Below are positions 25,696 through 34,541 of a stretch of DNA of 64,000 nucleotides, piece by piece; position 1 is the stretch's first letter; each line of letters starts with the position of its first letter. Under the pieces are notes generated by a model, which had not been told where the DNA came from, searched no databases, and worked only from the letters and a program-made list of their open reading frames with translations. The stretch comes from Primulina eburnea (lineage: Eukaryota > Streptophyta > Magnoliopsida > Lamiales > Gesneriaceae). Position numbers and translations under genes: made by a program. The stretch lies in assembly GCF_022965805.1 (NCBI RefSeq), contig NC_133104.1, forward strand, positions 40,096,682 to 40,160,681. The letters run 5' to 3'.

Positions 25696-27042
25696 TTAAT
25701 TTTGTCGAGGAATCTTTGGCTTTCGGCTTCCTCGAGGAAATCGTGAATGTGGTCCATCCCCACTTGTACTGGTATCGGTAAAGTGTTTCCGATCAGATCT
25801 CGGCTTGAATCCTTTACCAAATTCCGGTTCCTTCTGGTTTTGGCATTCTGGACAGATGTTTTCAGACCATCTTCCTACATGTGCCATATTACAGAATTTC
25901 CGACGAGTTTCTTTACTTGCCGGCAGCTTGCTATTCCACAAAAGATTTCTTTTCTTTTCAAATAGATCTTCTGCAAAACTTGTTGTTTTTCCTGTCATGG
26001 TATTTAACAGGAATGATCCGTTCCCTGAATGATTGTAGAATTTGAACGGAAACTTGACTTTGTCCATCTCAGTGAGACAGACCCAAATACCCCAAGCTCT
26101 TCTGGTAGAAATGTCATCTTCAGTCATTGAAGACACTAGGGGTGTTTCTTCTGTCGGAGGGTCCTTGATAAATTTCTGGATATTTGAATCTGGCCTCCTT
26201 AGCTTGATGAAATGAAAGGCTTCGTGAGAACCTTTCCCTGCTGGTTCTGGTGCTGCACTAAAGAAGTATAGCTCCAAAACATCTCCTCTGGACAAATAAT
26301 CATTGTTTGCCCAAGTCTCGTGAACAGCTTCCTGGATCCACTTTGGTAAACCTGAGATTTCCGGAAAGCTGGGTGATGTAGTATAAACTGAGGCAAGAGC
26401 CCCAAATTCATACCAAGCTTTAACCTCCTTGGGATATGAATTAGGTTTCATCCATACCCTTGGATATTTTCCTGAAACATCAACCCTATTTGTAGCTGGG
26501 TTAATGCCAATACGTGTTTTTAATTTCTCCCAATTCTGCTGATAAACCTGGAATGGAGAAATTACACCTTCATTAGTACCAACCTTAGCTTTACCTTTGT
26601 CAATACGAGGCCTAAGGTTGATCTCTCCCTCTTCAATCCCCGAGGTGAAGGGTTGACTTGAGGACTCAAGATAAGGATCAGGAGTCTCAATTTTTGTTTC
26701 AGCCGACTCATCTCGTGATGATCCCGACTTAACACTTGTGCAAGGGGTATTTGAATCCCCCGCTACAGGTATAGAGTCCTGTACTCGAAAACTCTCCATT
26801 TGAGAAACCAGTGGTCTCTCAATGCCCTGGAGGATAGGCCTTTGCGTTACAGACCATAACTGAGTATATGCCTGTAAACATCCTGTAATTCGATCAGAGA
26901 CAATTCTCTTATCAGCTTGTTGTAGCCTTCCCGCAACTTCTGCGTTAACAGCTAACTTGTTGAACTCGGTTTGAAGCATTTCAAGGTGTTCCCTCAAATG
27001 CCTCTGCATCTTGATAATAGCATCAATGTCAATGCTGTCCAT
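25696..27042 (-). CDS. Caulimovirid transactivator/viroplasmin-like protein (ORF VI position), endogenous copy
   Basis: Intact 448-residue frame, last in the polycistronic series; it overlaps the polymerase ORF by 14 nt. Predicted features: an N-terminal helical/coiled-coil stretch (residues 1-65), a low-complexity Ser/Glu/Pro middle (95-160), a folded core (about 165-365), a Cys/His cluster C384-H388-C397-C400 that could bind zinc, and a basic Arg/Lys/Pro tail. In the family, the protein in this position forms inclusion bodies and lets ribosomes reinitiate on the polycistronic RNA. I assign the role mainly from gene order and architecture; direct motif support is moderate. Nothing in the frame is broken. 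Confidence 0.6.
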   Translation of the reverse strand: MDSIDIDAIIKMQRHLREHLEMLQTEFNKLAVNAEVAGRLQQADKRIVSDRITGCLQAYTQLWSVTQRPILQGIERPLVSQMESFRVQDSIPVAGDSNTPCTSVKSGSSRDESAETKIETPDPYLESSSQPFTSGIEEGEINLRPRIDKGKAKVGTNEGVISPFQVYQQNWEKLKTRIGINPATNRVDVSGKYPRVWMKPNSYPKEVKAWYEFGALASVYTTSPSFPEISGLPKWIQEAVHETWANNDYLSRGDVLELYFFSAAPEPAGKGSHEAFHFIKLRRPDSNIQKFIKDPPTEETPLVSSMTEDDISTRRAWGIWVCLTEMDKVKFPFKFYNHSGNGSFLLNTMTGKTTSFAEDLFEKKRNLLWNSKLPASKETRRKFCNMAHVGRWSENICPECQNQKEPEFGKGFKPRSDRKHFTDTSTSGDGPHSRFPRGSRKPKIPRQN

Positions 27043-29065
27043 CTCTTGTTAAAAAATCTGCAAGAATATTTTCATGAGATTTTATTATCATAATATCAAA
27101 AATATAATTTTGACATAAAGCTTGCCATCGTAATAATCTAGCCTTCTCCGGTTTAGACTCAATTCTATTCCTCAAAAAGGCTTTAACTTGAGTGTTATCA
27201 ACTTTCAAAGTGAATTTCTTTGCAAGTAAAAATAACGGCCATTTTTCAAAAGCCCTTTTTACTGCATAAAATTCCTTTTCGTTGATATGCCATCTTATGG
27301 CTTCTGCGTCTGAGAATAACCCACTACAATATCTGCATGGTTGTTCTCCATCTGGTGTGAGCTTTGTTAATACTGCAGCCCACCAATGATCACTGGCATC
27401 GGTATATAATACCAGATCATCCTCGTCTTGAGGAATAGCCATCTTTGGAAGATTTTTGCAAACCTTCTTTAAATGGATAAGTCCCTTTGTGTGTTCGTCT
27501 GTCCATATAAATCTAGCATCCTTTTTCAATAATGGACTGAACACCTTCCTGTGTTTTGCTAGGTTTTTAATAAACATCCCAGCAAAATTAACAACCCCTA
27601 AAAAACTTTGAAGTTGTTTCTTGTCTTTGAGATTCTCTGGAAAATTCTGCACCTTTTCTACTATGTGTTCTTGCAGAATTATTCCTGATTCATCGATTTC
27701 AATTCCGAGGAATTCAATCTTTCTTGTAGCAATGACTGCTTTCTTTTCAGATAAAACCAGTCCTTCTTTCTTGCAAACATTAGAGAAAATCTCCAAATGT
27801 TTAACATGTTCATTCATATCTTTGGATGCTATTAGAACATCGTCGATGTAAACAAACATAAACTTGAAATAATCTTTGAAAAGATTATCCATCTTTCTTT
27901 GAAATATTTGGGGTGAGTTAGCCAATCCCATTGGTAATACTTCCCAAATATAATGTCCTTGAGGTGTGGAGAAAGCTGTGAATTTCTTGCTTTCTTCCTG
28001 CATCCGAATCTGATAGAATCCAGACTTGCAATCAAATTTAGAGAATATCTTGGCATTGCGAATGCAACTAATCAAGTGTTCTCTACTAGGTATAAAATAC
28101 CCATCAAACTCCAGAATCTTATTAATTTCTTGATAATTAATAACCAATCTGGGTTTTCCTCGTTTAATTTCACCATGGTTTCTTACCAGAAAACCTGGAC
28201 TGCTATATGGTGACATACCTGCTTTGATTAATCCAAGGTCCAAATGTTCCTTGATTATAATCTGCATATCCCTCTGATCAATGATGTTCATTGGGATGGG
28301 TTTACAACGGACAAATTCATACTCTTTGCCTTCCTTGATCTTAAGGCAAGCCCTGAGTTGATTTCTGTCCCACCATGCCAAGGGATCTTCGTTATAATTT
28401 TCTTTGATCCTCTTCTTGACATCTTCCAGTGATACCTTAGATTCAAACTCTACTTCATTTGTGTGTAGAGTTATCTTAAGGCATTCTATATCTTCTGGTT
28501 GGAGTTCCTTATCTGCTCTTAACTGGAGCATTGTTTCTCCAAACCGTCTTGAATCCTTCATTTTTGGGTTCAGAAGTTTTCCTGAATCACCACGCTTGCT
28601 GCGAAACTGGATTGGCAATTTTCTGTAAAATGCCTCCCTAAGTCTCTGGACTATGATTTTGTGGGCACATGGTGTTGTGAACACTAATCTTCTAGTCTCA
28701 TTTTCTTGTGTATAGGACTTGAACATTTGTAGGAAATTATTTCCTAACAATATGTCAGCTCCTGTATCATGAAAATAAATTGGTGGTGTCTTTACCTTGT
28801 ACCAAGGTGTTTGTCCAGCACCGCCAATCATGATTTCAGTCATCTTAATCCCTTTACATAAGATTAAGATTCTTCTGGAAAAATCTCTTCCAGCAATCTT
28901 GGGTAACTCTTCTTCCAAATTATTTGGAAAAACTCCTCGTTTTGCTGTACATATTCCAGCACCTGAATCAATATATGCAGCAAAGTATTCTGCCTTATAT
29001 TGTTCATACAACATTCCTACTGGAATGTATATGGAGAATGGACTTGTGGTCATTGGATTTTCCAC
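27029..29065 (-). CDS. Caulimovirid Pro-RT-RNase H polyprotein, endogenous copy
   Basis: Intact 678-residue polyprotein, the usual length for a caulimovirid ORF V product. It has an aspartic protease (IDSGAG at 32-37 and the flap-side ILLGNNF at 105-111). The reverse transcriptase includes KPRLVINY at 304-311, FDCKSGFYQI at 344-353, LPMGLANSP at 377-385 and the catalytic YIDD at 406-409. RNase H has YTDAS at 554-558, Glu597 in INEKEFYAV, VDNTQVKAF at 622-630 and ADFLTR at 669-674. All catalytic residues I can check are present. It makes DNA from the pregenomic RNA and matures itself. The start overlaps the movement-protein ORF by 16 nt, the end overlaps the transactivator ORF by 14 nt. No stop or frameshift interrupts it. 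The absence of an integrase confirms a pararetrovirus rather than an LTR retrotransposon. Confidence 0.95.
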   Translation of the reverse strand: MENPMTTSPFSIYIPVGMLYEQYKAEYFAAYIDSGAGICTAKRGVFPNNLEEELPKIAGRDFSRRILILCKGIKMTEIMIGGAGQTPWYKVKTPPIYFHDTGADILLGNNFLQMFKSYTQENETRRLVFTTPCAHKIIVQRLREAFYRKLPIQFRSKRGDSGKLLNPKMKDSRRFGETMLQLRADKELQPEDIECLKITLHTNEVEFESKVSLEDVKKRIKENYNEDPLAWWDRNQLRACLKIKEGKEYEFVRCKPIPMNIIDQRDMQIIIKEHLDLGLIKAGMSPYSSPGFLVRNHGEIKRGKPRLVINYQEINKILEFDGYFIPSREHLISCIRNAKIFSKFDCKSGFYQIRMQEESKKFTAFSTPQGHYIWEVLPMGLANSPQIFQRKMDNLFKDYFKFMFVYIDDVLIASKDMNEHVKHLEIFSNVCKKEGLVLSEKKAVIATRKIEFLGIEIDESGIILQEHIVEKVQNFPENLKDKKQLQSFLGVVNFAGMFIKNLAKHRKVFSPLLKKDARFIWTDEHTKGLIHLKKVCKNLPKMAIPQDEDDLVLYTDASDHWWAAVLTKLTPDGEQPCRYCSGLFSDAEAIRWHINEKEFYAVKRAFEKWPLFLLAKKFTLKVDNTQVKAFLRNRIESKPEKARLLRWQALCQNYIFDIMIIKSHENILADFLTRDGQH

Positions 29066-30285
29066 ATTTTATCTTCTGCCATAAACTCCATTCCATATTC
29101 TAGACGTTTCCAAGGTTTATGTTCCTCGAGAAACTCTAGCCCAAGAATCAATCGTTCTGATTCTTTTCCTGGAATTCCTTGAATATGAACCTCCAATTCT
29201 CCGATATTAATCAGTCCTTGGTAAGTTCCTATCATCGGTTGTTCCAAATAGTATATTGAATTACAAGGAAATTGATTCCTTTGTTTTGTAATATCAAATA
29301 CTATTTCTACTTCCTTCCAACCTTCTGGGCATCTGAGCTTTCCTATTGTAGAAAAACTTTTCAACTCCTGTTGGGTTTCTATGACAGGCTTTTTATCCCA
29401 TCTGTAACTTGTAATTCTATCTCCTTGAAAAGATAGTCTTCTTGGTTCCAGTCTAAGACTTTGATTTCTCTGTAGAATCGGTTTGTCTTGGATCTGGATA
29501 TCTGTTTCCTGTATTAAAGGAAACTCAATTCTTTCTGGATAAATTGCCTGCGCAACTTTTCCAAATATCTCAGGTATTTCAATAAACTCGTTTCTAATAA
29601 ACAATTCAGAATGATGTGTATTAGATAGAGCATATGAAATCTGATAGGTAATAGAATATGGTCTATTGCCTTCCTTCATCAACCTTTTTTCCTTGAAGTT
29701 CTGATGTAATGTCAAGGCTCGGCTGAAATCTCGATCTGCCAGGTTGTAGGCTATCCTTGGATAGATTACTCCTACAATTTTTCCTGCACAGAGGTTTCCT
29801 GAGATTGTTCCCAGTACTGAATCTTGTAGATTCCCCATTCTTTTATCGCATATGGCGATATCAATTGGTGAATCTATCCCTTCTTTGAAAGTAGCCTTTA
29901 TCATAATCTGGATTGCTCCTATATGAATCCAGGACATAGTCCTTGCTACTTCTATCTTGAGTTTTTGTAATTCCTCCTTTATTTCTTCGGAAGGAATTAA
30001 CTGCATCTCCATTCTATTTCCTGTAAGTTCCATTGGGATTGCCATTTCCCTTCTAGAAACTTTATAGATTAGATGATGCTTTCTGTTTCTTAGGCCAAGA
30101 CTTCCTAAGAACTTTTCTACCTGTCCTGCAGAGAAACCTTGATATCTCTGTAGACTCGGATTTTCTCTCATGATTCTTTGAACCATGTTATGAGATATTG
30201 TTGTCTGGCTAAAAAACCCAGACAAATCTTCATGTGTTTCGTGTCGAAACACCTCGTCTTCAGTCAGATTCCGATTCTGTTCCAT
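29050..30285 (-). CDS. Caulimovirid movement protein (30K superfamily), endogenous copy
   Basis: Intact 411-residue frame. Residues about 118-226 hold the 30K core: GAIQIMIKATFKEGIDSP, then the conserved Asp in ICDKR (D147), LADRDF, and PYSITYQISYALSNTHHS. Members of this family coat plasmodesmata as tubules for cell-to-cell spread. The start overlaps the coat-protein ORF by 26 nt and the end overlaps the polymerase ORF by 16 nt. The C-terminal 180 residues extend past the core; near residues 370-385 the string LILGLEFLEE resembles the flap-side (I/L)LGxxFL motif of retropepsins, without a DSG active site. Placement after, not before, the coat protein is unlike cauliflower mosaic virus. Confidence 0.85.
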   Translation of the reverse strand: MEQNRNLTEDEVFRHETHEDLSGFFSQTTISHNMVQRIMRENPSLQRYQGFSAGQVEKFLGSLGLRNRKHHLIYKVSRREMAIPMELTGNRMEMQLIPSEEIKEELQKLKIEVARTMSWIHIGAIQIMIKATFKEGIDSPIDIAICDKRMGNLQDSVLGTISGNLCAGKIVGVIYPRIAYNLADRDFSRALTLHQNFKEKRLMKEGNRPYSITYQISYALSNTHHSELFIRNEFIEIPEIFGKVAQAIYPERIEFPLIQETDIQIQDKPILQRNQSLRLEPRRLSFQGDRITSYRWDKKPVIETQQELKSFSTIGKLRCPEGWKEVEIVFDITKQRNQFPCNSIYYLEQPMIGTYQGLINIGELEVHIQGIPGKESERLILGLEFLEEHKPWKRLEYGMEFMAEDKMWKIQ

Positions 30286-31702
30286 CAGATTCTTCCTGAC
30301 TTAAGACTTCCTCTTCTTCATATATACTCTCATCTGAGGCAATGTCCTCAAATTGGTATACTTGAATGAGATCTTGGTAATAAACTGCTTCTTCAATATC
30401 CGGAGTAGGATCAAAACGTTTAATACCTCTTTTCTCATTTTCTGGACAATTGGTCGAGATATGACCTCTTGCTCCACATGTCCAGCAATTACAATCCTTG
30501 AAACTTTCATTGGCTCTAGTATGAGCTCTTCTGAAAGTTTTCTTTGTAGGTGTTCTTCCTGTGCTTCGAGATGAACTTGATGCCTGGGATGATATCCTAC
30601 TTCTCGATGGTCCGCTTCTTTGTCCAGATTTATAAGATCTGGCTTTCTGTCTAGACCATACGGTTCTTGGTTTCCAAGAACTTCTTCCACTTCGTGCATA
30701 AGGATGAGTCCTAAAACTTTTCCTTTTATGTTTCTGTGGTTTACTTCCAATAATTGTTGGAAGATCATTTTCCTTACAACACAAAGGAGTTCTTTTGTTG
30801 ATACTCCTTAGTCGTTTGTAATTCTTTTGTAATGCTGCCATGTGACACCATTCTGCTAATTTCCCTTTAAGGAAAGAGGCTCTTCTTGCCAATGTATCTG
30901 GATTACCAGGTACGTATTCCCCTATGAGCATTTCTCTCCACGGGCTTGGCATTTTTGCGAAGAAAAGCTGCATAGCTATATCTTCTTCGACTCCTGAATT
31001 CCATCTATATTTGGTGAATAACATAATGTATTCATCTACCAAACATATATCATGTAATTCAAGACTATGCAGAGCTTGAGTATATTTTTTCTTCTTCTCT
31101 GTATTTTGACTGTTGAAATAGTCTACCCCTATAAAGTGTGCTTTGAATAGGGTAGCCATCTTTCCAGCGATCTCACTAAGAGATTCTCCAACTAGGACTG
31201 ACTCTTTCATGTCTGCTGAAGTCATGTCCCAAGCAATTTTTACTGATCCCATAAGACTCATTTCCAAAAGTTTAATGAATCCTTCTTTGTTGAGATCAAG
31301 TGTTCCTGCTGCAATTCTCATAGCAGATGTCCAATCGTCTATGAGATCTTCTCTGTTTTTGAAGTCCAATACATCAAGGTTAAGCATAACCCCGTAAGGA
31401 TGTATAGGATCTAAAACAGTTTTCCCATAGGGTGTTTGGTGCAAAGGGATTTGAGTTCTCCTTGCCCTTGTTCCCGCTGGGTGTGATCCTCCACCAGTAT
31501 GGAAATCAGTCTGAGATTCTCTCATATTTATATTATGAGATCCCATACTTTCCCTTGGTGGTTCCTGGGAAGATGACCAGGTTATTGCAGGTGGTGTTTC
31601 ACCTACTGCTGTATTCATCTTTAGATCTACTACTTTGAGATTTGCGAAAGATTCCGCAAGCTCTTGTAGATCCTCCAAACCAATCCTTTCTAGAGTTGTC
31701 AT
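30260..31702 (-). CDS. Caulimovirid coat protein with CCHC zinc knuckle, endogenous copy
   Basis: Intact 480-residue frame. Residues about 95-300 form the capsid core, including YGVMLNLDVLDFKNREDLID and WREMLIGEYVPG. A strongly basic Arg/Ser/Lys region (320-400) precedes the knuckle C406-x2-C409-x4-H414-x4-C419 (CWTCGARGHISTNC). The C-terminus (455-480) is very acidic (Glu/Asp/Ser), as in caulimovirid precapsid proteins. The basic patch and knuckle package the pregenomic RNA. The start codon shares one base with the previous ORF's stop in a TGATG arrangement at 31700-31704, the classic reinitiation geometry. No disruption is seen. Confidence 0.9.
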   Translation of the reverse strand: MTTLERIGLEDLQELAESFANLKVVDLKMNTAVGETPPAITWSSSQEPPRESMGSHNINMRESQTDFHTGGGSHPAGTRARRTQIPLHQTPYGKTVLDPIHPYGVMLNLDVLDFKNREDLIDDWTSAMRIAAGTLDLNKEGFIKLLEMSLMGSVKIAWDMTSADMKESVLVGESLSEIAGKMATLFKAHFIGVDYFNSQNTEKKKKYTQALHSLELHDICLVDEYIMLFTKYRWNSGVEEDIAMQLFFAKMPSPWREMLIGEYVPGNPDTLARRASFLKGKLAEWCHMAALQKNYKRLRSINKRTPLCCKENDLPTIIGSKPQKHKRKSFRTHPYARSGRSSWKPRTVWSRQKARSYKSGQRSGPSRSRISSQASSSSRSTGRTPTKKTFRRAHTRANESFKDCNCWTCGARGHISTNCPENEKRGIKRFDPTPDIEEAVYYQDLIQVYQFEDIASDESIYEEEEVLSQEESDGTESESD

Positions 31703-32073
31703 CAGATCAATTTCTTTTCTGAGACAGATTTGATTAGATTGATCATCTTTTCTTCTTCAGTTAAAGGTTTTGACACCACTCTGGCCTTCCCTTGTTGATG
31801 TAACAAAGGTTCGGTACCAAAGGATGGTGGTAACCAGCCTCCTGAAGTTCTTCTACTAGAACTTGGTTGTTGTTCTAGTTTCTGTATTCTTGTTTGAATA
31901 TCCTTTAAGATCTCAAGAATTTCTTCTTGTTTCTCTAGGACCTTTTCAATCCTTTGAGGTACATAATATAGCATATTGCCATAATTTTGTACCGTTTTCT
32001 GTATTTCTCTAAGATCCAGAGAGAGCTTAGAGGAGTCTGGTACTATCTCCAGAAATTTATTATTCTGAATCAT
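31702..32073 (-). CDS. Virion-associated-protein-like small coiled-coil ORF, endogenous copy
   Basis: Intact 123-residue frame just upstream of the coat protein. Residues about 20-68 form a predicted coiled coil (heptad-like IEKVLEKQEEILEILKDIQ), followed by a Ser/Pro/Gly linker and a short helical C-terminus. Caulimovirid virion-associated proteins (ORF III products) are of this size, have an N-terminal coiled coil and precede the coat protein. The assignment rests on size, position and coiled coil, not on sequence identity. Confidence 0.6.
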   Translation of the reverse strand: MIQNNKFLEIVPDSSKLSLDLREIQKTVQNYGNMLYYVPQRIEKVLEKQEEILEILKDIQTRIQKLEQQPSSSRRTSGGWLPPSFGTEPLLHQQGKARVVSKPLTEEEKMINLIKSVSEKKLI

Positions 32074-32120
32074 AAATTTTTACCTGAGGGTGCTGTTGCT
32101 TCCCTTCGTAGATCTTCTGT

Positions 32121-32318
32121 TTATACAGATCCATTGTTCTCTGAAGAATTTCTTCTGAGTAGATTTTGAAGTATGTTTTTACGGTTCTTTAAACCTTGTA
32201 AACGCATACCTTTCGTTCTGAGTTCAGTGAAGCATGTACTTCGCTGTAATTCTTGTTCTAATTGAATTATTTCTAGGGAAATAAGTTCAATTTCGAGCTG
32301 GATGGTAGTCCCTGGCAT
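32121..32318 (-). CDS. Small viral ORF (65 residues), unknown role
   Basis: A 65-residue, Leu/Ile/Glu-rich, probably helical protein, separated from the preceding 71-residue ORF by two bases and from the next by 47 bases. Tight packing in the viral polycistron supports it being real. No family is recognised. Confidence 0.5.
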   Translation of the reverse strand: MPGTTIQLEIELISLEIIQLEQELQRSTCFTELRTKGMRLQGLKNRKNILQNLLRRNSSENNGSV

Positions 32319-32320
32319 AT

Positions 32321-32536
32321 TTAACAGATCATTGAAGATCTGGTCTTTTCGGCCTGTAAGAGTCTACCTTTTGTGTATGCAAGGTTTTGCAAACACTGCT
32401 GTCTTTCATCAGGAGATAAATTTCCTTTGTTCTCCTGTTTCTGATATCTAACAATAGTTAGATAAACTTGTGTATATTCCAAAATATTGGAATAGTTCTT
32501 GTAAATTATTCTCCTCGAACTAAAGTTCGGATTCAT
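32321..32536 (-). CDS. First viral small ORF (71 residues), unknown role
   Basis: A 71-residue frame, the first ORF downstream of the primer-binding site (73 nt of spacing). It is Gln/Tyr/Asn-rich with a basic character; no domain is recognised. Caulimoviruses often have a small dispensable ORF VII at this position. Confidence 0.5.
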   Translation of the reverse strand: MNPNFSSRRIIYKNYSNILEYTQVYLTIVRYQKQENKGNLSPDERQQCLQNLAYTKGRLLQAEKTRSSMIC

Positions 32537-32608
32537 AATTTTTTCGAAATTCTCCTTCTCATATATTTAATTACTAGTAATAATAAAATTTTCGTGTTTG
32601 AAATAAAT

Positions 32609-32627
32609 TAACCATGCTCTGATACCA
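32609..32627 (-). other. Caulimovirid tRNA-Met primer-binding site
   Basis: On the minus strand TGGTATCAGAGCATGGTTA, complementary to the 3' end of plant initiator tRNA-Met. It primes minus-strand DNA synthesis and conventionally marks position 1 of the circular viral genome. It lies upstream of every viral ORF and about 14 bp from the right inverted repeat. Confidence 0.9.
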
Positions 32628-32640
32628 TTTTGTGAAGCGC

Positions 32641-32781
32641 GGAGGATCAATTAAAGAAAATAGAGAATAAGGGTAGTTTTGTCAATTCTATAGGTTTAGG
32701 GAGTTAAAAGAGAGTTTTTGATGGCTAGGGAGTTAGGAACAAGTTAAGTTTGGGTTTAGGGATTTAGGAGCAATTTTCCCT
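32641..32781 (-). repeat. Right terminal inverted repeat bracketing the endogenous virus
   Basis: The reverse complement begins AGGGAAAATTGCTCC and matches the left repeat at 24565-24702 through to ACCCTTATT and AATTGATCC. The inner edge is within about 15 bp of the viral primer site. Confidence 0.65.
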
Positions 32782-32789
32782 AACAAAAA
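32782..32789 (+). repeat. Right 8-bp direct repeat AACAAAAA
   Basis: Perfect copy of 24557-24564, directly outside the right inverted repeat. Because it is A-rich, coincidence cannot be excluded. Confidence 0.5.
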
Positions 32790-34364
32790 CACATGTCCAT
32801 TATTATTCATTTAAGGTGGTTCATAAAGCATATCAAAGCAATCAATTTTAATAGATATCGTACAAAATTCTACTTATAATTACAAATAAAAAAATTTGAA
32901 AAAGTACTCGATGAGATTTAACTTCATAATTACAATTATTCTGAGATAATGAGAATATAAATGGTGGAGCAATAAGTAGATGTCTTGTTCAGTCCTGATT
33001 AGTGGTGTTTTCAGTGTTAGGTTTCATGTCATCCTTAAATTTCTTATTCTTGATGAGTGTAAAGATTTTCACAATGGAAGGTGGGGAATTATCATAATCA
33101 CCATCATAAATAAGCCCCATCGAGTAAGAATACGTGTGCGGCTACTAATTCATACAGCAACTCGATAGAATTGACGCTTGTTTCAAATCAGGCAAGACAC
33201 CAAGTCGCTCTAGGTCTTCCGATTCCCTCGCTTTATGTAGATTTCGGGATAATATAATTTTAATTTCATACTATCGAATTCGAATTTCAATTTTAGTCAT
33301 CTGTATCGTGATGTGGTGATGCACTCGTTGTCGATATGTGACTCGATGTTGATGTCAGTGGGTTTAAAATATTTGAGTTGCACCATTACCACTAGCTATA
33401 GCTTTTACCAAAAGCGATAAGCATTCGGTCCTACGTTATCTTAGTAAAATACAAATACGAGAGACAATAAATATAATATGAATGCTTATTTGGATATTTA
33501 GAAAATGGGAGATAACAAGAAAGTTTGAAAGGAGAGTTTATCGATGGTGTCAAATGTGTATCGATGGGTTGACTCGAAGCTTATGGTTGTTCACTTTTTG
33601 TTTTAGAAACATGTGCGCCCTCCACTTTGAAGGGTTTGTTTTCACTCTTTTTCTTTTTTTATTTTCCTCATTAAGTGTTTCTTTTTCTTTTGTAATCATT
33701 CTGAAAATGCACCATTTCCATAAAATTAAATAAAATATCTACAATTGGAAATTTGAAAAATGTGCTCATTTTCTTGTCTTAGCTAACCTCCACTACTCCC
33801 GCGAACAAAAATAACCAAACTAAGGAAAAGAAAATTAAAAGGTAAAGAATAGAAAAGTTAAAAATATATGTATACAAAATGTGTAGAAGTTTGCCGTTTC
33901 AATTTCTTGCAGTGAAAATAACCAAACTAAGGAAAAGAAAATTAAAAGGTCTTAGATTTTTATACTTGTTTTTCGAACATAAACTTTTTCGGAGTCTGGG
34001 GACCGTGTCAGGCAAACAATCATTGGTTAATTTAGCCGTCATGAGGACAATATTTTTGATCTCGTAATATTCTTATATTTTATTTTTATCGTATTATCAA
34101 TAAATTTACGATTTTATTTTATTAATAAATATATATTTTTTTTTCAATTTCAACTATTTTTCATTGGAGTGAGTATTGGCTTGACAAAAGACATGTTAGC
34201 AATATCCAGAGTCATGTTCGCATTTCCAGAGCTATGTCAGCAATCCGGTAAAATAATGAATAAAATTGAAAACAAAAATGCAAGTTAGTATACTAAGTGT
34301 TGGGATGCAATAATTGTCTATGTTTAGTAGATCGATTGAACGTGATATTTCAGCTTTTATACAT
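32790..34364. other. Gene-free spacer with 33-bp direct repeat
   Basis: No gene was recognised; the short open frames are unsupported. A perfect 33-bp direct repeat (ATAACCAAACTAAGGAAAAG and following) occurs at 33811-33843 and 33918-33950. Confidence 0.6.
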
Positions 34365-34373
34365 TTTTATATA

Positions 34374-34541
34374 GACAAAAACTAGTGTGAGACGGTCTCA
34401 CGGGTCGAATTTGTGAGACGGGTCTCTTATTTGGGTCATCCATGAAAAAGTATAACTTTTTATGCTAAGAATATTACTTTTTATTGTGAATATGGTAGGA
34501 TTGACCCGTCTCACATATTAATATCCGAATGAGACTCATTC
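34374..34541 (+). mobile_element. GAGACGGTCTC MITE copy 1, Mutator-like
   Basis: 168-bp palindromic element from GACAAAAACT to GACTCATTC with GTGAGACGGTCTCAC near one end and the degenerate complement near the other. Perfect 9-bp duplication TTTTATATA at 34365-34373 and 34542-34550. Confidence 0.85.

Larger units (their letters stand above)
24703..32640 (-). mobile_element. Endogenous caulimovirid (pararetrovirus), nearly full length, about 7.9 kb
   Basis: Contains, in minus-strand order, a tRNA-Met primer site, three small ORFs, coat protein, movement protein, Pro-RT-RNase H, a transactivator-like ORF, a further small ORF, a TATA box and poly(A) signals. The length matches free caulimovirid genomes (7-8 kb). 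No integrase and no LTRs are present. All the main frames are open, so the integration is young or under constraint. The order coat-movement-polymerase-transactivator resembles the cavemovirus/solendovirus side of the family rather than CaMV, but here coat and movement are separate cistrons. The genus is not assigned. Confidence 0.9.

Noticed and set aside
30301..30768. 155-residue minus-strand frame overlapping the coat protein
   Set aside because: Alternative frame within the basic region of an unambiguous coat protein gene.
24703..32640. Interpretation as a gypsy LTR retrotransposon
   Set aside because: No LTRs and no integrase; a 30K movement protein and caulimovirid gene order are present.
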